Shown: positions 1-9,133, counted from the stretch's first letter. The stretch is DNA of 36,289 nt from Leptolyngbyaceae cyanobacterium HOT.MB2.61 (GCA_023511615.1 JAIMBL010000022.1:1-36289), one strand, 5' to 3'. The notes: a model not told the origin generated them from the sequence alone. Program-made: numbers and translations.

Positions 1-32
1 GACCCGTCAAAATTTTCCTGGCGGAACACTAG
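1..32 (+). repeat. Family E repeat fragment
   Basis: The first 32 bases match one end of a repeat of about 102 bp found nearly complete at 26292-26394 (same orientation) and 18202-18302 (opposite). The shared core is CGTCAAAATTTTCCTG followed by GCGGAACACTA or ACGGAACACTA. The rest of this copy lies outside the window. Its inner edge overlaps the stop codon of the neighbouring response-regulator gene. Confidence 0.75.
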
Positions 33-442
33 TTGCTAATCGGTTCAACGGCAGAGGATTGTTGCCGGGTTTCTAACAGTTCCTTAGCCCGCTGCAAAAT
101 GGTTGCCAACCCGATATCTTTCACTAAAAAAAAGTCTGCTTCCGGGAACAGCCGGGCACTTTCCATATCAACAAACGCTGAAACCATCACCAGAATTGGG
201 CAACGTTCGACATTCTTCTTCAAATGGCGAATGATTGCGTAGCCATTCAGGTCGTTCACCGTCTCAGAACTGGAAGACAGATAGAAATCAATCAGAGCCA
301 AGTCGTAATTCTGGGCTTCATTCAAAAAGTCAGCAGCATTTTCATAAGTTTGCACATCAAATCCGTGCTTACTAAAAAAACGTTTGACCGCGTTATTCCA
401 TGTACGGTCATCGTCTAAAACAGCAATTTTATGCTCAGCCAT
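29..442 (-). CDS. Stand-alone CheY-like response regulator
   Basis: A 137-residue protein made of one receiver (REC) domain with no output domain. The visible receiver residues are the acidic cluster D10-D12, the phospho-acceptor D52 (in ALIDFYL), the switch Ser S88 (in VMVSAF) and the conserved Lys K108 (in FLVKD). It should accept phosphate from a histidine kinase and act through protein contact in the cytoplasm. No histidine kinase is next to it in the window, so its partner is unknown. The start is supported by a purine-rich GGGGGAG stretch just upstream of the ATG. The TAG stop (29-31) falls in the edge of a dispersed repeat, so the last residues may have been set by that insertion. The receiver call is firm; the pathway is not known. 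Confidence 0.93.
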   Translation of the reverse strand: MAEHKIAVLDDDRTWNNAVKRFFSKHGFDVQTYENAADFLNEAQNYDLALIDFYLSSSSETVNDLNGYAIIRHLKKNVERCPILVMVSAFVDMESARLFPEADFFLVKDIGLATILQRAKELLETRQQSSAVEPISN

Positions 443-526
443 GCCCTCTCCCCCAACGATAGATTCAGTTAGGGCTAATAGACCGATTGTAATACTTTGC
501 CAGAGGAGGGGAAGTGATTTGTTGAT

Positions 527-548
527 GTGGGAGTGCGATCGCTCCCAC
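527..548. other. Hairpin centred on a HIP1 octamer
   Basis: GTGGGAG (527-533) pairs with CTCCCAC (542-548) around TGCGATCG, so the HIP1 octamer GCGATCGC (535-542) sits mostly in the loop. It lies between the divergent response-regulator and oxidoreductase genes. No T-run follows on either side, so a classical terminator is unlikely. Confidence 0.5.
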
Positions 549-677
549 GTTCCAGAGCAGACAGGTGTTTCAGCAGATTAAGAATTTAAACAATAACAAC
601 CACTGCCGCAAAGAATTTACTCCCACTACCATCAGTAATCATAGGGTTGTTAGTGTTTAGTTGTTGGTTGTTCGTTC

Positions 678-733
678 GGCGCTCTTGAGAGTTTGGTGAT
701 AAGCTACTCTTTTACTAACAAGCTGGGAGAACC
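678..733 (+). repeat. Family A miniature element, internally deleted (56 bp)
   Basis: This copy carries the left end (GCTCTTGAGAGTTTGGTGAT) joined directly to the right end (AAGCTGGGAGAACC) of the family A element. The central hairpins present in the 123-bp copies are missing. It is flanked by the direct repeat GTTCGTTC at 670-677 and 734-741, which marks it as a complete inserted unit. Confidence 0.8.
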
Positions 734-779
734 GTTCGTTCTTAAAGGGGTGTGAGTAGTGAGATAAAAACTCGAAACT

Positions 780-838
780 CAAAACTAAAAAACTCAACCC
801 TCAACCCTCAATCCTCAACCCCTCATCTACTCCCCTCC
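780..838 (+). repeat. Short tandem repeat tract (degenerate heptamers)
   Basis: Repeats of the type CTCAACC/CTCAATC run up to the ATG of the oxidoreductase gene. This kind of degenerate heptamer tract is common in filamentous cyanobacteria. It leaves no recognisable Shine-Dalgarno sequence before the downstream start. The rest of the 443-839 spacer holds only the HIP1 hairpin and the short family A element. Confidence 0.6.
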
Positions 839-839
839 C

Positions 840-3080
840 ATGCTGCGAAAACCTAAAAAAGGCTGGACTCCTCAACACTGGGCAAGCTGGAAACCCTTCG
901 GACTGGGTGAACAATACCCCAACAATTACTGGGAAGTTCTCCGGGCAATCTGGCAGAATCACGACCAGCTTCCCTATGCCTGGCGCATTCTCAATCAGGG
1001 GGTGTGTGATGGCTGCGCCCTGGGTACCACCGGCATGAAAGACTGGACCCAGGACGGTATCCACGTCTGCAACGTGCGGCTCCGCCTGCTGCGTATGAAC
1101 ACTATGCCTGCCCTCGACTACCGATTACTGGAAGATGTGGTGCAGCTTCACGCCAGGAGTGGTCAGGAACTTCGAGACCTGGGGCGGCTACCCTACCCCA
1201 TGTTGCGCCGCAAGGGGGACAAGGGCTTTCACCGAGTTGGCTGGGAAGATGCGTTAGATTTGATCGCCAACCGCATTCAGACCTCTGCCCCTGAACGCTT
1301 AGGTTTCTACATCACCAGTCGGGGAACCGTGAATGAAACCTACTATGCCACCCAAAAGGCAGTACGGGCGATGGGCACTAACTCTATTGATAACGCCGCC
1401 CGCGTCTGCCATTCTCCCAGCACAGCGGCATTGAAAACAACGGTGGGAGCCGCTGCGACAACCTGCTCGTACAAAGACTGGATTGGAACCGACTTGCTGG
1501 TTTTTATTGGCTCTAATGTGGCGAATAATCAGCCCGTTACAGTTAAATACCTGCACCTGGCCAAGAAAGCGGACACCCGGATTGTGGTGATCAATAACTA
1601 TCGGGAACCAGGGATGGAACGCTATTGGGTGCCCTCAGTAGTGGAAAGTGCTTTATTTGGTACAAAGTTTGCTGAAGATTTCTTCCTGATCAACGTAGGG
1701 GGCGATATTGCCTTTCTGAATGGCACCTTGAAGCACATGGTGGAGAATGGGTGGTGCGATCGCACCTTCATTGACCGCTATACGACTGGCTTTGATGACC
1801 TGAAGGCAACGCTGGTAGCCCAATCCTGGGAAGACCTGGAACGGGTGTCTGGAGCCTCTCGCCAGGACATGTATAACTTCGCCAAAATGGTTGCTGCCGC
1901 TAACACGGCTGTCTTCGTCTGGAGCATGGGCATTACCCAACATGAGTGTGGCGAAGACAATGTGCGAGCGATCGTCAATCTGGCACTGACCAAAGGCTTT
2001 ATTGGGCGAGAAGGTTGTGGTCTGATGCCCATTCGCGGCCACTCTGGAGTGCAGGGTGGGGCAGAAATGGGCTGCTACGCGACCACCTTTCCTGGTGGCA
2101 AACCCATCACGCCCGAAACTGCCACCTGGCTCAGTCAGCAATGGGGATTTGAGGTACCATCCAGCCAGGGTTTAACTGCCCCAGAGATGATAGATGCAGC
2201 CCACCGGCGTGAAATGGATGTCCTCTTCACGGTCGGGGGAAACTTTCTGGAAGTGCTGCCAGACCCAGCTTATGTTGAAGCTGGGCTAAAGCAAGTGCCG
2301 CTGCGAGTTCACATGGATATCGTCTGTTCCAGGCAAATGTTGGCTGACCCGGACGATACCGTCCTCATTCTACCTGCCACCACCCGCTACGAGATTCCCG
2401 GTGGTGTCACTGAAACCAGCACTGAACGGCGCGTTATCTTTAGCCCCGAAGTTCCCGGCCCTCGCATTGCCGAAGCCCGCCCCGAATGGGAAGTATTTAT
2501 GGCGTTAGCACAACGGGTACGACCTGATCTGGTGCGGGAAAATGGCTGCTCTCCCCTCTCATTCAGCGGTACTGCTGCAATTCGTGAAGAAATTGCCCAG
2601 ATTGTTCCCTTCTATGCCGGAATTCAGCATCTGAAAGAAGCTGGAGACCAGTTTCAGTATGGGGGAGCCCACCTCTGCTTTGGCTGGCAGTTTGATACGC
2701 CTGATCGCAAAGCCCATTTTACTCCTCTGGATTTGCCAGAACGCAAAATTCCCCCAGGTTATTTCCTGCTTACAACCCGTCGAGGTAAGCAATTTAATAG
2801 TATGGTACAGGAGCGTAAAGATCAAATCACAGGGGCTGTCCGGGATGCCGTTTTAATCAGCCAGGAGGATGCCGATCGCCTCTCTCTCTGCAACGGCGAT
2901 CGCGTCTTGCTCAAAAATGACTATGGGGAGTATCCGGGACAGATTTACATCGCTCCAGTCAAACCCGGAAACCTGCAAGTCCACTGGCCTGAAGCCAACA
3001 GTTTGTTGGACCGAACCAGGCGATCGCCCATCAGTGGCGTCCCGGACTATAACACTTTGGTGCAGTTGAGGAAGGCTTAA
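840..3080 (+). CDS. FdhF/YdeP-type molybdopterin oxidoreductase
   Basis: A 746-residue, apparently soluble molybdenum enzyme of the formate-dehydrogenase alpha-like YdeP group, close to the usual length of about 760. Residues near 55-80 hold Cys ligands (CDGCALG, then HVC), fitting an N-terminal Fe-S site. The motif ARVCHSPS puts C190 and H191 where FdhF has its selenocysteine-His pair, so C190 is the likely Mo ligand. The dinucleotide-binding domain follows, and the C-terminal molydopterin-binding barrel begins near residue 635. No signal peptide is visible. YdeP-like enzymes have poorly defined substrates (E. coli YdeP is linked to acid resistance), so formate should not be assumed. No FdhD or small electron-transfer subunit is adjacent. 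trmFO starts 59 bp downstream. The start lacks an obvious ribosome binding site and follows a short-repeat tract. Confidence 0.92.
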   Translation: MLRKPKKGWTPQHWASWKPFGLGEQYPNNYWEVLRAIWQNHDQLPYAWRILNQGVCDGCALGTTGMKDWTQDGIHVCNVRLRLLRMNTMPALDYRLLEDVVQLHARSGQELRDLGRLPYPMLRRKGDKGFHRVGWEDALDLIANRIQTSAPERLGFYITSRGTVNETYYATQKAVRAMGTNSIDNAARVCHSPSTAALKTTVGAAATTCSYKDWIGTDLLVFIGSNVANNQPVTVKYLHLAKKADTRIVVINNYREPGMERYWVPSVVESALFGTKFAEDFFLINVGGDIAFLNGTLKHMVENGWCDRTFIDRYTTGFDDLKATLVAQSWEDLERVSGASRQDMYNFAKMVAAANTAVFVWSMGITQHECGEDNVRAIVNLALTKGFIGREGCGLMPIRGHSGVQGGAEMGCYATTFPGGKPITPETATWLSQQWGFEVPSSQGLTAPEMIDAAHRREMDVLFTVGGNFLEVLPDPAYVEAGLKQVPLRVHMDIVCSRQMLADPDDTVLILPATTRYEIPGGVTETSTERRVIFSPEVPGPRIAEARPEWEVFMALAQRVRPDLVRENGCSPLSFSGTAAIREEIAQIVPFYAGIQHLKEAGDQFQYGGAHLCFGWQFDTPDRKAHFTPLDLPERKIPPGYFLLTTRRGKQFNSMVQERKDQITGAVRDAVLISQEDADRLSLCNGDRVLLKNDYGEYPGQIYIAPVKPGNLQVHWPEANSLLDRTRRSPISGVPDYNTLVQLRKA

Positions 3081-3139
3081 CGTCTTCCCCGCTCCCCTGC
3101 CCCCCTATCCTGGAATCAGATCACCCTTGCAAGGCGCTC

Positions 3140-4654
3140 ATGGTAGACATTCAACCTGTTCAAGTCATTGGTGGAGGATTAGCTGGTACTGAGGCAGCGT
3201 GGCAAATTGCCCAGGCGGGGATTCCAGTCATTCTCTATGAAATGCGTCCGCAGCGGTTAAGCCCGGCGCACCATAGTGAGCATCTGGCAGAGTTGGTGTG
3301 CAGTAATTCTTTTGGGGCGCAGTCCAGCGATCGCGCATCGGGTCTTCTCCATGAAGAGCTACGGCGCCTGGGCTCGATCATCATTCGCAAAGCAGACGAA
3401 CATCAGGTTCCAGCCGGAGGGGCTTTGGCGGTTGATCGGGCTATTTTCAGCCAGGATTTAACCGAAACGCTGACCCAGCACCCCCTCATCGATCTGCGCC
3501 GAGAGGAAATGGAGCAAATTCCAGCCGAAGGAATCGTTGTACTGACCACCGGACCCTTGACCAGCCCTGCCTTAGCGGAGGATCTCCGCCATTTTACTGG
3601 CCTGGAATACATGAGCTTTTTCGATGCTGCCAGTCCTATCGTGGTGGGCGAGTCGATTAATTTCGATATTGCCTTTCTCGCCTCCCGGTACGATCGCGGT
3701 GAAGCCGCATACCTCAACTGCCCTCTGAATAAGGCACAATACCTCCATTTCTGGCGGGAGTTATGCAATGCCGAACAGGCAGAACTGAAGGATTTTGAAC
3801 GGGAGACAGCAAAATTTTTTGAGGGCTGCCTGCCCATTGAAGAAATGGCCCGTCGCGGTGAAGATACTATGCGCTATGGCCCTCTGAAGCCCGTGGGAAT
3901 TTTTGACTCTCGACTGGGGAATCACCAGGATCCTGAAAATCGTTCAAAACGCCCCTATGCAGTGGTGCAGCTACGGCAAGAAGACCGGGCGGGTCAACTC
4001 TGGAATATGGTTGGCTTTCAGACCAATCTGCGTTGGAGCGAGCAAAAGCGAGTCTTTCGTCTGATTCCTGGCCTGGAAGAGGCTGAATTTGTCCGCATGG
4101 GTGTTATGCACCGTAACACCTTTATCAATGCGCCCGAACTGCTGTACCCAACCTTACAGTTTAAGAAGCGCCTGACTTTGCTGGCAGCCGGGCAACTGGT
4201 CGGCACTGAAGGTTACACTGCGGCGACGGCTGGCGGCTGGCTGGCTGGTACCAACGCGGCTCGCCTTGCACAGGGGCAATCTCCCATCGTTTTGCCTCCA
4301 ACCACAATGATCGGAGCCCTGCTCGACTTCATCAGTTCTGCATCCCCAAAACACTTTCAGCCCATGCCGCCTAATTTTGGCATTCTGCCAGAACTGCCCC
4401 AGCGAATTCGCAACAAGCAGGAACGCTATGGCCTATATCGCGATCGCGCCCTCACCGATCTGACAAACTGGCTGGCGAAGTCAGGAGCCAGAAGTCGGGA
4501 GTCAGAGGTTAAGAGTCGGGAGTTAGAGGTAGGAGTGGGTAGTCGGGAGTCAGAGGTTAGGAGTCAGGAGTGGAAAGGCGAAAGGGGTGCTTCATCGCGG
4601 TCACTGTCCACTTCTTATACCGCTTTGGGCTGTAGCATCCCCGACTATAAGTGA
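3140..4654 (+). CDS. trmFO: TrmFO, folate/FAD-dependent tRNA U54 methyltransferase
   Basis: Methylenetetrahydrofolate--tRNA-(uracil-5-)-methyltransferase, which makes T54 in the T-loop of tRNA using 5,10-methylene-THF and FADH2. The N-terminal FAD site is [10 protein letters not shown], followed by the family block LVCSNSFG near residue 53. A second conserved Cys lies in YLNCPLNK, and the C-terminal FAD-binding region contains [20 protein letters not shown]. The start ATG follows AAGG at a good distance. Cyanobacterial TrmFO proteins usually stop soon after the segment ending [13 protein letters not shown]. Here about 55 extra residues follow, rich in Ser, Arg, Glu and Val and encoded by a short tandem repeat (SRESEV, SRELEV, SRESEV). 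This tail is probably a repeat-driven read-through. It overlaps the convergent small gene by 98 bp. Confidence 0.96.
   Translation: MVDIQPVQVIGGGLAGTEAAWQIAQAGIPVILYEMRPQRLSPAHHSEHLAELVCSNSFGAQSSDRASGLLHEELRRLGSIIIRKADEHQVPAGGALAVDRAIFSQDLTETLTQHPLIDLRREEMEQIPAEGIVVLTTGPLTSPALAEDLRHFTGLEYMSFFDAASPIVVGESINFDIAFLASRYDRGEAAYLNCPLNKAQYLHFWRELCNAEQAELKDFERETAKFFEGCLPIEEMARRGEDTMRYGPLKPVGIFDSRLGNHQDPENRSKRPYAVVQLRQEDRAGQLWNMVGFQTNLRWSEQKRVFRLIPGLEEAEFVRMGVMHRNTFINAPELLYPTLQFKKRLTLLAAGQLVGTEGYTAATAGGWLAGTNAARLAQGQSPIVLPPTTMIGALLDFISSASPKHFQPMPPNFGILPELPQRIRNKQERYGLYRDRALTDLTNWLAKSGARSRESEVKSRELEVGVGSRESEVRSQEWKGERGASSRSLSTSYTALGCSIPDYK
4480..4572 (+). repeat. Short tandem repeats inside the trmFO 3' end
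   Basis: Degenerate units of the type AGTCGGGAGTCAGAGGTTA, with shorter variants, repeat through the end of trmFO. They keep the frame open and encode low-complexity residues. Confidence 0.8.
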
Positions 4655-4796
4655 CCTCCTGCCCACCTGAGGAGGTAAACTGCACACACCATTGCCGCTG
4701 GAGATGTTGCCAGTAAACAAAGGCTGTACCCGCTGCCACTAGACTGATGCCTGCTGCGATCGCAATCAGTTTCTTTGTGAGGTTCAATGATTTCAT
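4557..4796 (-). CDS. Small membrane-anchored or secreted protein
   Basis: A 79-residue product that I cannot assign to a family. It begins MKSLNLTKK, followed by a hydrophobic segment (about residues 10-28, [19 protein letters not shown]). This fits a signal anchor or uncleaved signal peptide with a short exported domain. Two Cys (in WCVQF and RGCYS) could form a disulfide outside the membrane. The last 25 or so residues are encoded opposite the repeat tail of trmFO and look unrelated to the ordered part, so the original stop may have been lost. It is convergent with trmFO. The coding case rests on the Lys-rich start, the hydrophobic helix and the ordered Cys region. Confidence 0.5.
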   Translation of the reverse strand: MKSLNLTKKLIAIAAGISLVAAGTAFVYWQHLQRQWCVQFTSSGGQEVTYSRGCYSPKRYKKWTVTAMKHPFRLSTPDS

Positions 4797-4864
4797 GGAT
4801 CAATCATGCCCAATAGCACTAGCATCTCACTGGTTATCTCATTAGTGCCAGAGAAAGTCATTCT

Positions 4865-4987
4865 GGCTCTCCTGAGAGTTTAGTGATAAACATCGCTTAT
4901 CACCGAAACAAAATCAATATTCCAGGGATTTTGTTTTAGATGAAATAGTAGCGTATGCTATCGTTTTACCGGCAAGCCAAGAGAACC
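4865..4987 (+). repeat. Family A miniature element (123 bp)
   Basis: A full-length copy flanked by the perfect 8-bp direct repeat GTCATTCT (4857-4864 and 4988-4995). The ends are GGCTCTCCTGAGAG and, on the other strand, GGTTCTCTTGGCTT. Inside are three hairpins: a GTGATAA...TTATCAC stem, an AAACAAAATC/GATTTTGTTT stem, and a GATGAAA...TTTTACC stem. No ORF is present. Confidence 0.88.
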
Positions 4988-5149
4988 GTCATTCTCTTGA
5001 AGAATAGCCTATTTAGCGTAGGTGGCGGGCAGTAACATTAGAGCAATTTTCACTTGATTAAACCACACCACCTCCGACTCCCCACTTCCCATCTCGACTG
5101 GGGTTTATTTGTCCGAAAATGGCTGTAAATCTGGCTATTTGGATGAGCC

Positions 5150-5192
5150 CCCACTTACCCGTCCACTCATCTACTCATCCACCCATCCCCAT
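5150..5192 (+). repeat. Short tandem repeat tract
   Basis: Degenerate CCACTCATCTACTCATC-type units lie in the 4797-5650 spacer. The same units, in either orientation, occur near 7383-7436 and 14058-14080. Confidence 0.5.
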
Positions 5193-5199
5193 CACCTTC

Positions 5200-5343
5200 T
5201 AAGTAGGTAGACATCATTAATGACATCATTAATTAGAAGAAGGAATTAGAAGAAGGAGGAGTGGGGGCGTTGCCCCCAGGCAGGGGGTTCCACCCCCTCC
5301 ACCCCCAAAACCATCTTTAATTTAATTGCACCCAGCTACTTAC
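5200..5343 (+). repeat. Family C miniature element
   Basis: About 144 bp with inverted termini: TAAGTAGGTAGACAT at the left, GCACCCAGCTACTTA at the right. The core contains two GC-rich hairpins (GGGGGCGTTGCCCCC and AGGGGGTTCCACCCCCT). A second copy is at 26183-26291. This copy has a short extra duplication of ACATCATTAATG near its left end. Confidence 0.8.
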
Positions 5344-5478
5344 CAATTCTCGATTTTGGATTTGCGATTTTGAATTGACAGACACTAAACCCTGAGAGGG
5401 TTCTAGTCCCTTCATTTGTAGCCTTACTTCGAAGAATTGGTACTAACTGTTGCGAATTCCGTTTAAGTTTGGTACGAC

Positions 5479-5601
5479 GTTTCTTCCGGCTTGCCGGTGA
5501 AAGAGTAGCGTAAGCGACTCTTTCATCTAAAACAGAATCCTTGGAATATTGATTTTGTTTCGGTAATAAGCGTCGCTTATCACCAAACTCTCAGGAGAGC
5601 C
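5479..5601 (-). repeat. Family A miniature element (123 bp), inverted
   Basis: A full-length copy in the opposite orientation to the one at 4865-4987, flanked by the perfect direct repeat GGTACGAC (5471-5478 and 5602-5609). The GATAAGCG-type palindrome and the CTCTTTCA stem are well preserved. Confidence 0.88.
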
Positions 5602-5616
5602 GGTACGACTATGGCT

Positions 5617-5635
5617 GAATGGCACTGAAATAAGC
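5617..5635 (-). repeat. Solo end of family F element
   Basis: GAATGGCACTGAAATAAGC is identical to 18038-18056 and nearly identical to the terminus of the full family F element at 35130-35288. It lies about 15 bp past the stop codon of the FHA-reductase gene. Confidence 0.6.
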
Positions 5636-5650
5636 TCATAACCCACTTTT

Positions 5651-7165
5651 CTAAGCTTCGATCGCCAACCGATTCACTGGATAAGCTACACACGCCAGTG
5701 CATAACCCGCCTGCTGATCTGTTTTGGTCAATGCGGTTGGTTGGGTATCGTAGCGGACATTTCCCCGCACAACCCGCACCTTACAGGCACCACAGGCACC
5801 AACCCGGCAGGCATGACGGATTTCGATACCTTGCTGCTCAGCAACTTCCAGAATTGAAGCACTACCATCCGCCTCCACACTCCGTTCAGATTTTAGGAAA
5901 TGAATTTCAGGAGTCCCTGTTTCAGATTCAGAGGAGGAATTGTCTGAATGGGGTCCTTTACCGTTACTGGTAATAACCGTAATCGGTTCTGGTTGCGAGA
6001 TGGAAGATAGCGTGGCTCCTCCCTGAAAAAATTTCGACTTTCTGCGACCAAAGCTTTCTTCTTTGTAGTTCTGCATCGGGAATTGCATTGCTTCTAGGGA
6101 CGAGCGAATGTTTTGCATGAACCCTGCTGGACCGCAAACGTAAACGACTCGCTCCAGAAGATCCGGTGCGACCAGTTGCAGCATGGATTCGGAAACTCGC
6201 CCCGTCAACCCCATCCACGATCGCCCCATAGACTGTTGCGTTACAGTCACTGCCAGATGGAAATTGGGCATCTGGGTGGCGATCGCTTCTAACTCAGCCC
6301 GAAAGATAATGTCTTCCAGTGTGCGGGCACTGTGGAGAAAGATAATGTCGCAGTTTGCCAGAGTATCCTGAACCCAACGAGTCATGGACATCATGGGTGT
6401 GATGCCGCTTCCGGCTGAGATCAGCAACATTTTGGGAGGTAAATCGGGTAAACAGGTAAAGTGTCCCAGTGGACCGCCAATGAACTTGACGCGATCACCC
6501 TCCTTGAGATAGTCGTGTAGCCAGTTAGAAACCAGTCCTGGAGGCAAGTCTGGCTGTTCACCTGGACTGGGTACCCGCTTCACCGTCAGGCTGATGTGAT
6601 AAGGGCGGGAGGGAGACGAAGAAATGGAATAGGAACGGATTACAGGCTTACCATCAATTTGCACTTCCAGGTTGACAAACTGCCCTGGCAAATACCGAAA
6701 CAACACCGGCGGATCGGCAACAAAATAAAACGTTTTTACATCCCGTGTCTCATCAACGATGCGGCAACAGCGGCAGAGCAAATCTTCCTGTGCCCAGTGT
6801 TTTTCGGGAAAACAAAGAGACTCAGAAACCGAGGACTCCAGAGAGCGCGCAGCCACTTCCTCCACGTACAAAAAGGTCTCTCCAAGTTGCAGCAAATCAC
6901 CGGGGCGAAGCTGGCATTTGTCGTTTACTGGAACACCTTTGCCATTGAGAAGGGAACCCGAAGTACTCCCAATATCAATGAAGTAGTAATTACCATCAAT
7001 ACAAATAATGCGTCCATGAATACGACTCACCTCTGGACTTGGTAGAACCAGATCGCAGGTAGAACTTCGTCCAATCACCCATTCCGTCTGTCCGGGATAG
7101 GTTTGTTGCAGATGATGATGTTGAAATTGCTGCTGTTCGAAGTTAACAGATTTCAGTGTCAACAT
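5651..7165 (-). CDS. FHA domain-flavin reductase-2Fe-2S ferredoxin fusion
   Basis: A 504-residue three-part protein. Residues about 5-105 form an FHA phosphothreonine-binding domain with the conserved GRS (G32-R33-S34), SRIHG (S47-H50) and LLNG motifs. Residues about 130-375 form a ferredoxin-NADP-reductase-like module with the flavin motif RSYS and the nucleotide motif GSGITPMMS. The last 95 or so residues form a plant-type 2Fe-2S ferredoxin with CRVGACGAC and a final Cys about 30 residues on. It should move electrons between NAD(P)H, flavin and the 2Fe-2S centre, with the FHA domain docking it to a phosphorylated partner. The start is set at 7165 because AAGGAGGT sits seven bases upstream. 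A longer frame begins 17 codons earlier, in a miniature element. It is the last gene of the kinase/membrane Fe-S protein unit. The exact electron donor and acceptor are unknown. Confidence 0.93.
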   Translation of the reverse strand: MLTLKSVNFEQQQFQHHHLQQTYPGQTEWVIGRSSTCDLVLPSPEVSRIHGRIICIDGNYYFIDIGSTSGSLLNGKGVPVNDKCQLRPGDLLQLGETFLYVEEVAARSLESSVSESLCFPEKHWAQEDLLCRCCRIVDETRDVKTFYFVADPPVLFRYLPGQFVNLEVQIDGKPVIRSYSISSSPSRPYHISLTVKRVPSPGEQPDLPPGLVSNWLHDYLKEGDRVKFIGGPLGHFTCLPDLPPKMLLISAGSGITPMMSMTRWVQDTLANCDIIFLHSARTLEDIIFRAELEAIATQMPNFHLAVTVTQQSMGRSWMGLTGRVSESMLQLVAPDLLERVVYVCGPAGFMQNIRSSLEAMQFPMQNYKEESFGRRKSKFFQGGATLSSISQPEPITVITSNGKGPHSDNSSSESETGTPEIHFLKSERSVEADGSASILEVAEQQGIEIRHACRVGACGACKVRVVRGNVRYDTQPTALTKTDQQAGYALACVAYPVNRLAIEA

Positions 7166-7201
7166 GCGTTTAACCTCCTTGGTTGGGTAGCCGGTACCTG
7201 G

Positions 7202-7314
7202 TATAGCTATAGCCACCAGGCTTAGGACGGGGTGCAGGGGTGGAACCCTGGCTGGGAGCTTGCCCCCACACCCCTCTTAAACCCAGTGTCCTGAGCAACC
7301 TGGCGACAGCTATA
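7202..7314 (+). repeat. Family B miniature element (about 113 bp)
   Basis: The termini TATAGCTATAGCCA and GGCGACAGCTATA form imperfect inverted repeats flanked by TA, the pattern left by TA-targeting (IS630/Tc1-like) transposition. It sits in the intercistronic gap between the membrane Fe-S gene and the FHA-reductase gene. Other copies are at 17110-17225, 19934-20047 and 34694-34808. Confidence 0.82.
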
Positions 7315-7382
7315 TCAGGGTGATGGAGTAAAGATCAGTTGTTAGTTGTTGGTTGTCAGTTGTTAGGGAGGGGTGAGGGGTA

Positions 7383-7436
7383 GATGGGTGGATGAGTGGT
7401 GGTATACCTATCCATCCACTCATCTCTGCTCATCCA
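7383..7436 (+). repeat. Short tandem repeat tract
   Basis: GATGGGTGGATGAGTGG and its inverted form (CCATCCACTCATC) fold back on each other. The tract overlaps the last two codons and the stop of the membrane Fe-S gene. Confidence 0.5.
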
Positions 7437-9133
7437 GTGGTGGCTTTTCGAGCAGGTTTGGCGATGGTTGTTGCTACGGTTGAGGTATCGGAGTTGTGAT
7501 TCGTTGCCTGAGGAGACTGGGCTGCTACTAAAACTTCGGGTTTTGTAGCGGCGATCGCTTCAATCATGGCAAAATGGTCAGAGTCCTTAAGCTGCAAATC
7601 TTGCCGCAATTTCCTACAAAACTCAAAGCTGCCAGAGACATCGGTGGTTTTCTGTTCCAATAAATCCAGTACAACTCCTGTGTAGGTTTGCATCCGCATT
7701 TGTTCAGAAACTCCTTGCATCACTTTCACCAGGGTATAGATTTCATCGGGTGTGAGATCATCCAGGTCGCGCCCTCCCAGTAAGTTAGAGTCGAGTGGCA
7801 ATTTGTGTAATTGTTGCCGCAGGCTGACTGCCATACTTTCACGCTCATACTGGGCACGGGTGCGTTTAAGAGTGCGATACAGCCAGATTGAACCCACCAA
7901 AACAATCAGGGCATTGAAGGCGAGGAGGGGATAATAGGGCAACCGATTGAGGGAAGGACGGGCACCGTAGGAAAAGAAAGTCCAGAATGATGCCCCTGTA
8001 AATAGGGTAAACACAAGATGTTGGGATTGCTCTTTAGACACGGGCCGACCGCGCCAGACAACAAAGGTACGGCAGAGCTTTTCCAGAATGAGCCCAATAG
8101 CGAGCGTAATGGCGATTAAAACACTAAAGGTGATGTAGACCGCAATCGCTTTGGGAATTGGGATGGCATGACCATAAATGTAGAAACCAGTGTCCATCAC
8201 CTTGGCAATCTGGTCGTCTTCGTGAGTCCAGGCCCCGGTAAAGTAATAGTCCCAGTTACCAGCGTAGAGGTAATAATACAGGTAGAAAGCAATCACCATG
8301 CCCAGGTAACCGTACTGAACAAGCCGCCGACCGGGTTTCTTGAACTCAGTCCAGTAGGTTTTTTCGGCGTCAATGTCAAAACAGGCTGCTTTACAGGCTA
8401 CACAGGCGCTTTGTTCCCTGCCCGTTTTAGGATCGACGGTGCGGCACATGGACTGAGTAATAGCTGGCTTCTGTTCTCGATAGGTCTGGCTGCCCAGGAG
8501 CGATCGCGGGCCAGTATAAACCTGTTGCACGGGAGCCATAGGACAGAAGTAATGACACCAGCTTTTACCCGCATACAGATAACCAATCAAAATCGCACAA
8601 ATGATCGTACCAATCAAAAAACTTCCCAGGGCAACGCGATCGGAATTGACATATAGAATGCGAATGCCCAACCCTAAGACAAATAAACCAAACTGAAAAT
8701 AAAGATGATTTCGCCCCAGCCAGGAATTTTCCGTAATCCTGACCACATCCCAACGGGTTTCACCAGTCACCGGATCAACAATTTTACGTCGTCGCTGGAT
8801 ACCCAGTGCCCGTGGAAGTTGGGAGAGAAAGGAGAGTGGGCAAATCCTCCGCCAAAACTCATGCCCAAAAACCAGCAGAATAAAAATGGCAGCGGGCACA
8901 ATCATCGCCCACCACATGAGCGCAGTCATGGAAAAGGGCGTTTGCGGTAGACAGGACTCGCGGATCTGAATACAACGATCCGGATCGACCCGAAATGGGC
9001 TTGCCAGATTGTCGGGTTGGGTCCAGGCGGGGGTAATTGGGTCGTAGAAGAGTGAAGCAATTAACAGAAACCAACCGAGGGTCAATAGCCATCGAACCCG
9101 GTGCATGGTTTTCTCTGAAACTTTGTGCAGCAT
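7430..9133 (-). CDS. Polytopic membrane 4Fe-4S protein (NosR/NapH-like)
   Basis: A 567-residue integral membrane protein with about seven or eight predicted helices (for example residues 14-30, 70-92, 145-165, 172-192, 275-295, 330-352 and one near 400). Between helices lie cysteine motifs typical of membrane ferredoxins of the NosR/NapH type: WCHYFCPMAP near residue 190 and, about 45 residues on, CVACKAAC with an extra Cys upstream. The final 130 or so residues are soluble. Such proteins pass electrons across or along the membrane. The start at 9133 is supported by AAGGTG six bases upstream; a second ATG lies eight codons in. It follows the kinase gene by 81 bp and precedes the FHA-reductase gene, which suggests the three act together, with this protein as the membrane anchor or electron conduit. 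The redox partner is not known. Confidence 0.85.
   Translation of the reverse strand: MLHKVSEKTMHRVRWLLTLGWFLLIASLFYDPITPAWTQPDNLASPFRVDPDRCIQIRESCLPQTPFSMTALMWWAMIVPAAIFILLVFGHEFWRRICPLSFLSQLPRALGIQRRRKIVDPVTGETRWDVVRITENSWLGRNHLYFQFGLFVLGLGIRILYVNSDRVALGSFLIGTIICAILIGYLYAGKSWCHYFCPMAPVQQVYTGPRSLLGSQTYREQKPAITQSMCRTVDPKTGREQSACVACKAACFDIDAEKTYWTEFKKPGRRLVQYGYLGMVIAFYLYYYLYAGNWDYYFTGAWTHEDDQIAKVMDTGFYIYGHAIPIPKAIAVYITFSVLIAITLAIGLILEKLCRTFVVWRGRPVSKEQSQHLVFTLFTGASFWTFFSYGARPSLNRLPYYPLLAFNALIVLVGSIWLYRTLKRTRAQYERESMAVSLRQQLHKLPLDSNLLGGRDLDDLTPDEIYTLVKVMQGVSEQMRMQTYTGVVLDLLEQKTTDVSGSFEFCRKLRQDLQLKDSDHFAMIEAIAATKPEVLVAAQSPQATNHNSDTSTVATTIAKPARKATTG

Noticed and set aside
840-3080. Classical formate dehydrogenase
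   Set aside because: The YdeP-like layout, the lack of electron-transfer subunits and the absence of FdhD nearby make formate an unsafe substrate call.
7166-7216. Longer start for the FHA-reductase protein
   Set aside because: The 17 extra codons run into a family B element, and a perfect AAGGAGGT site sits just before the downstream ATG.
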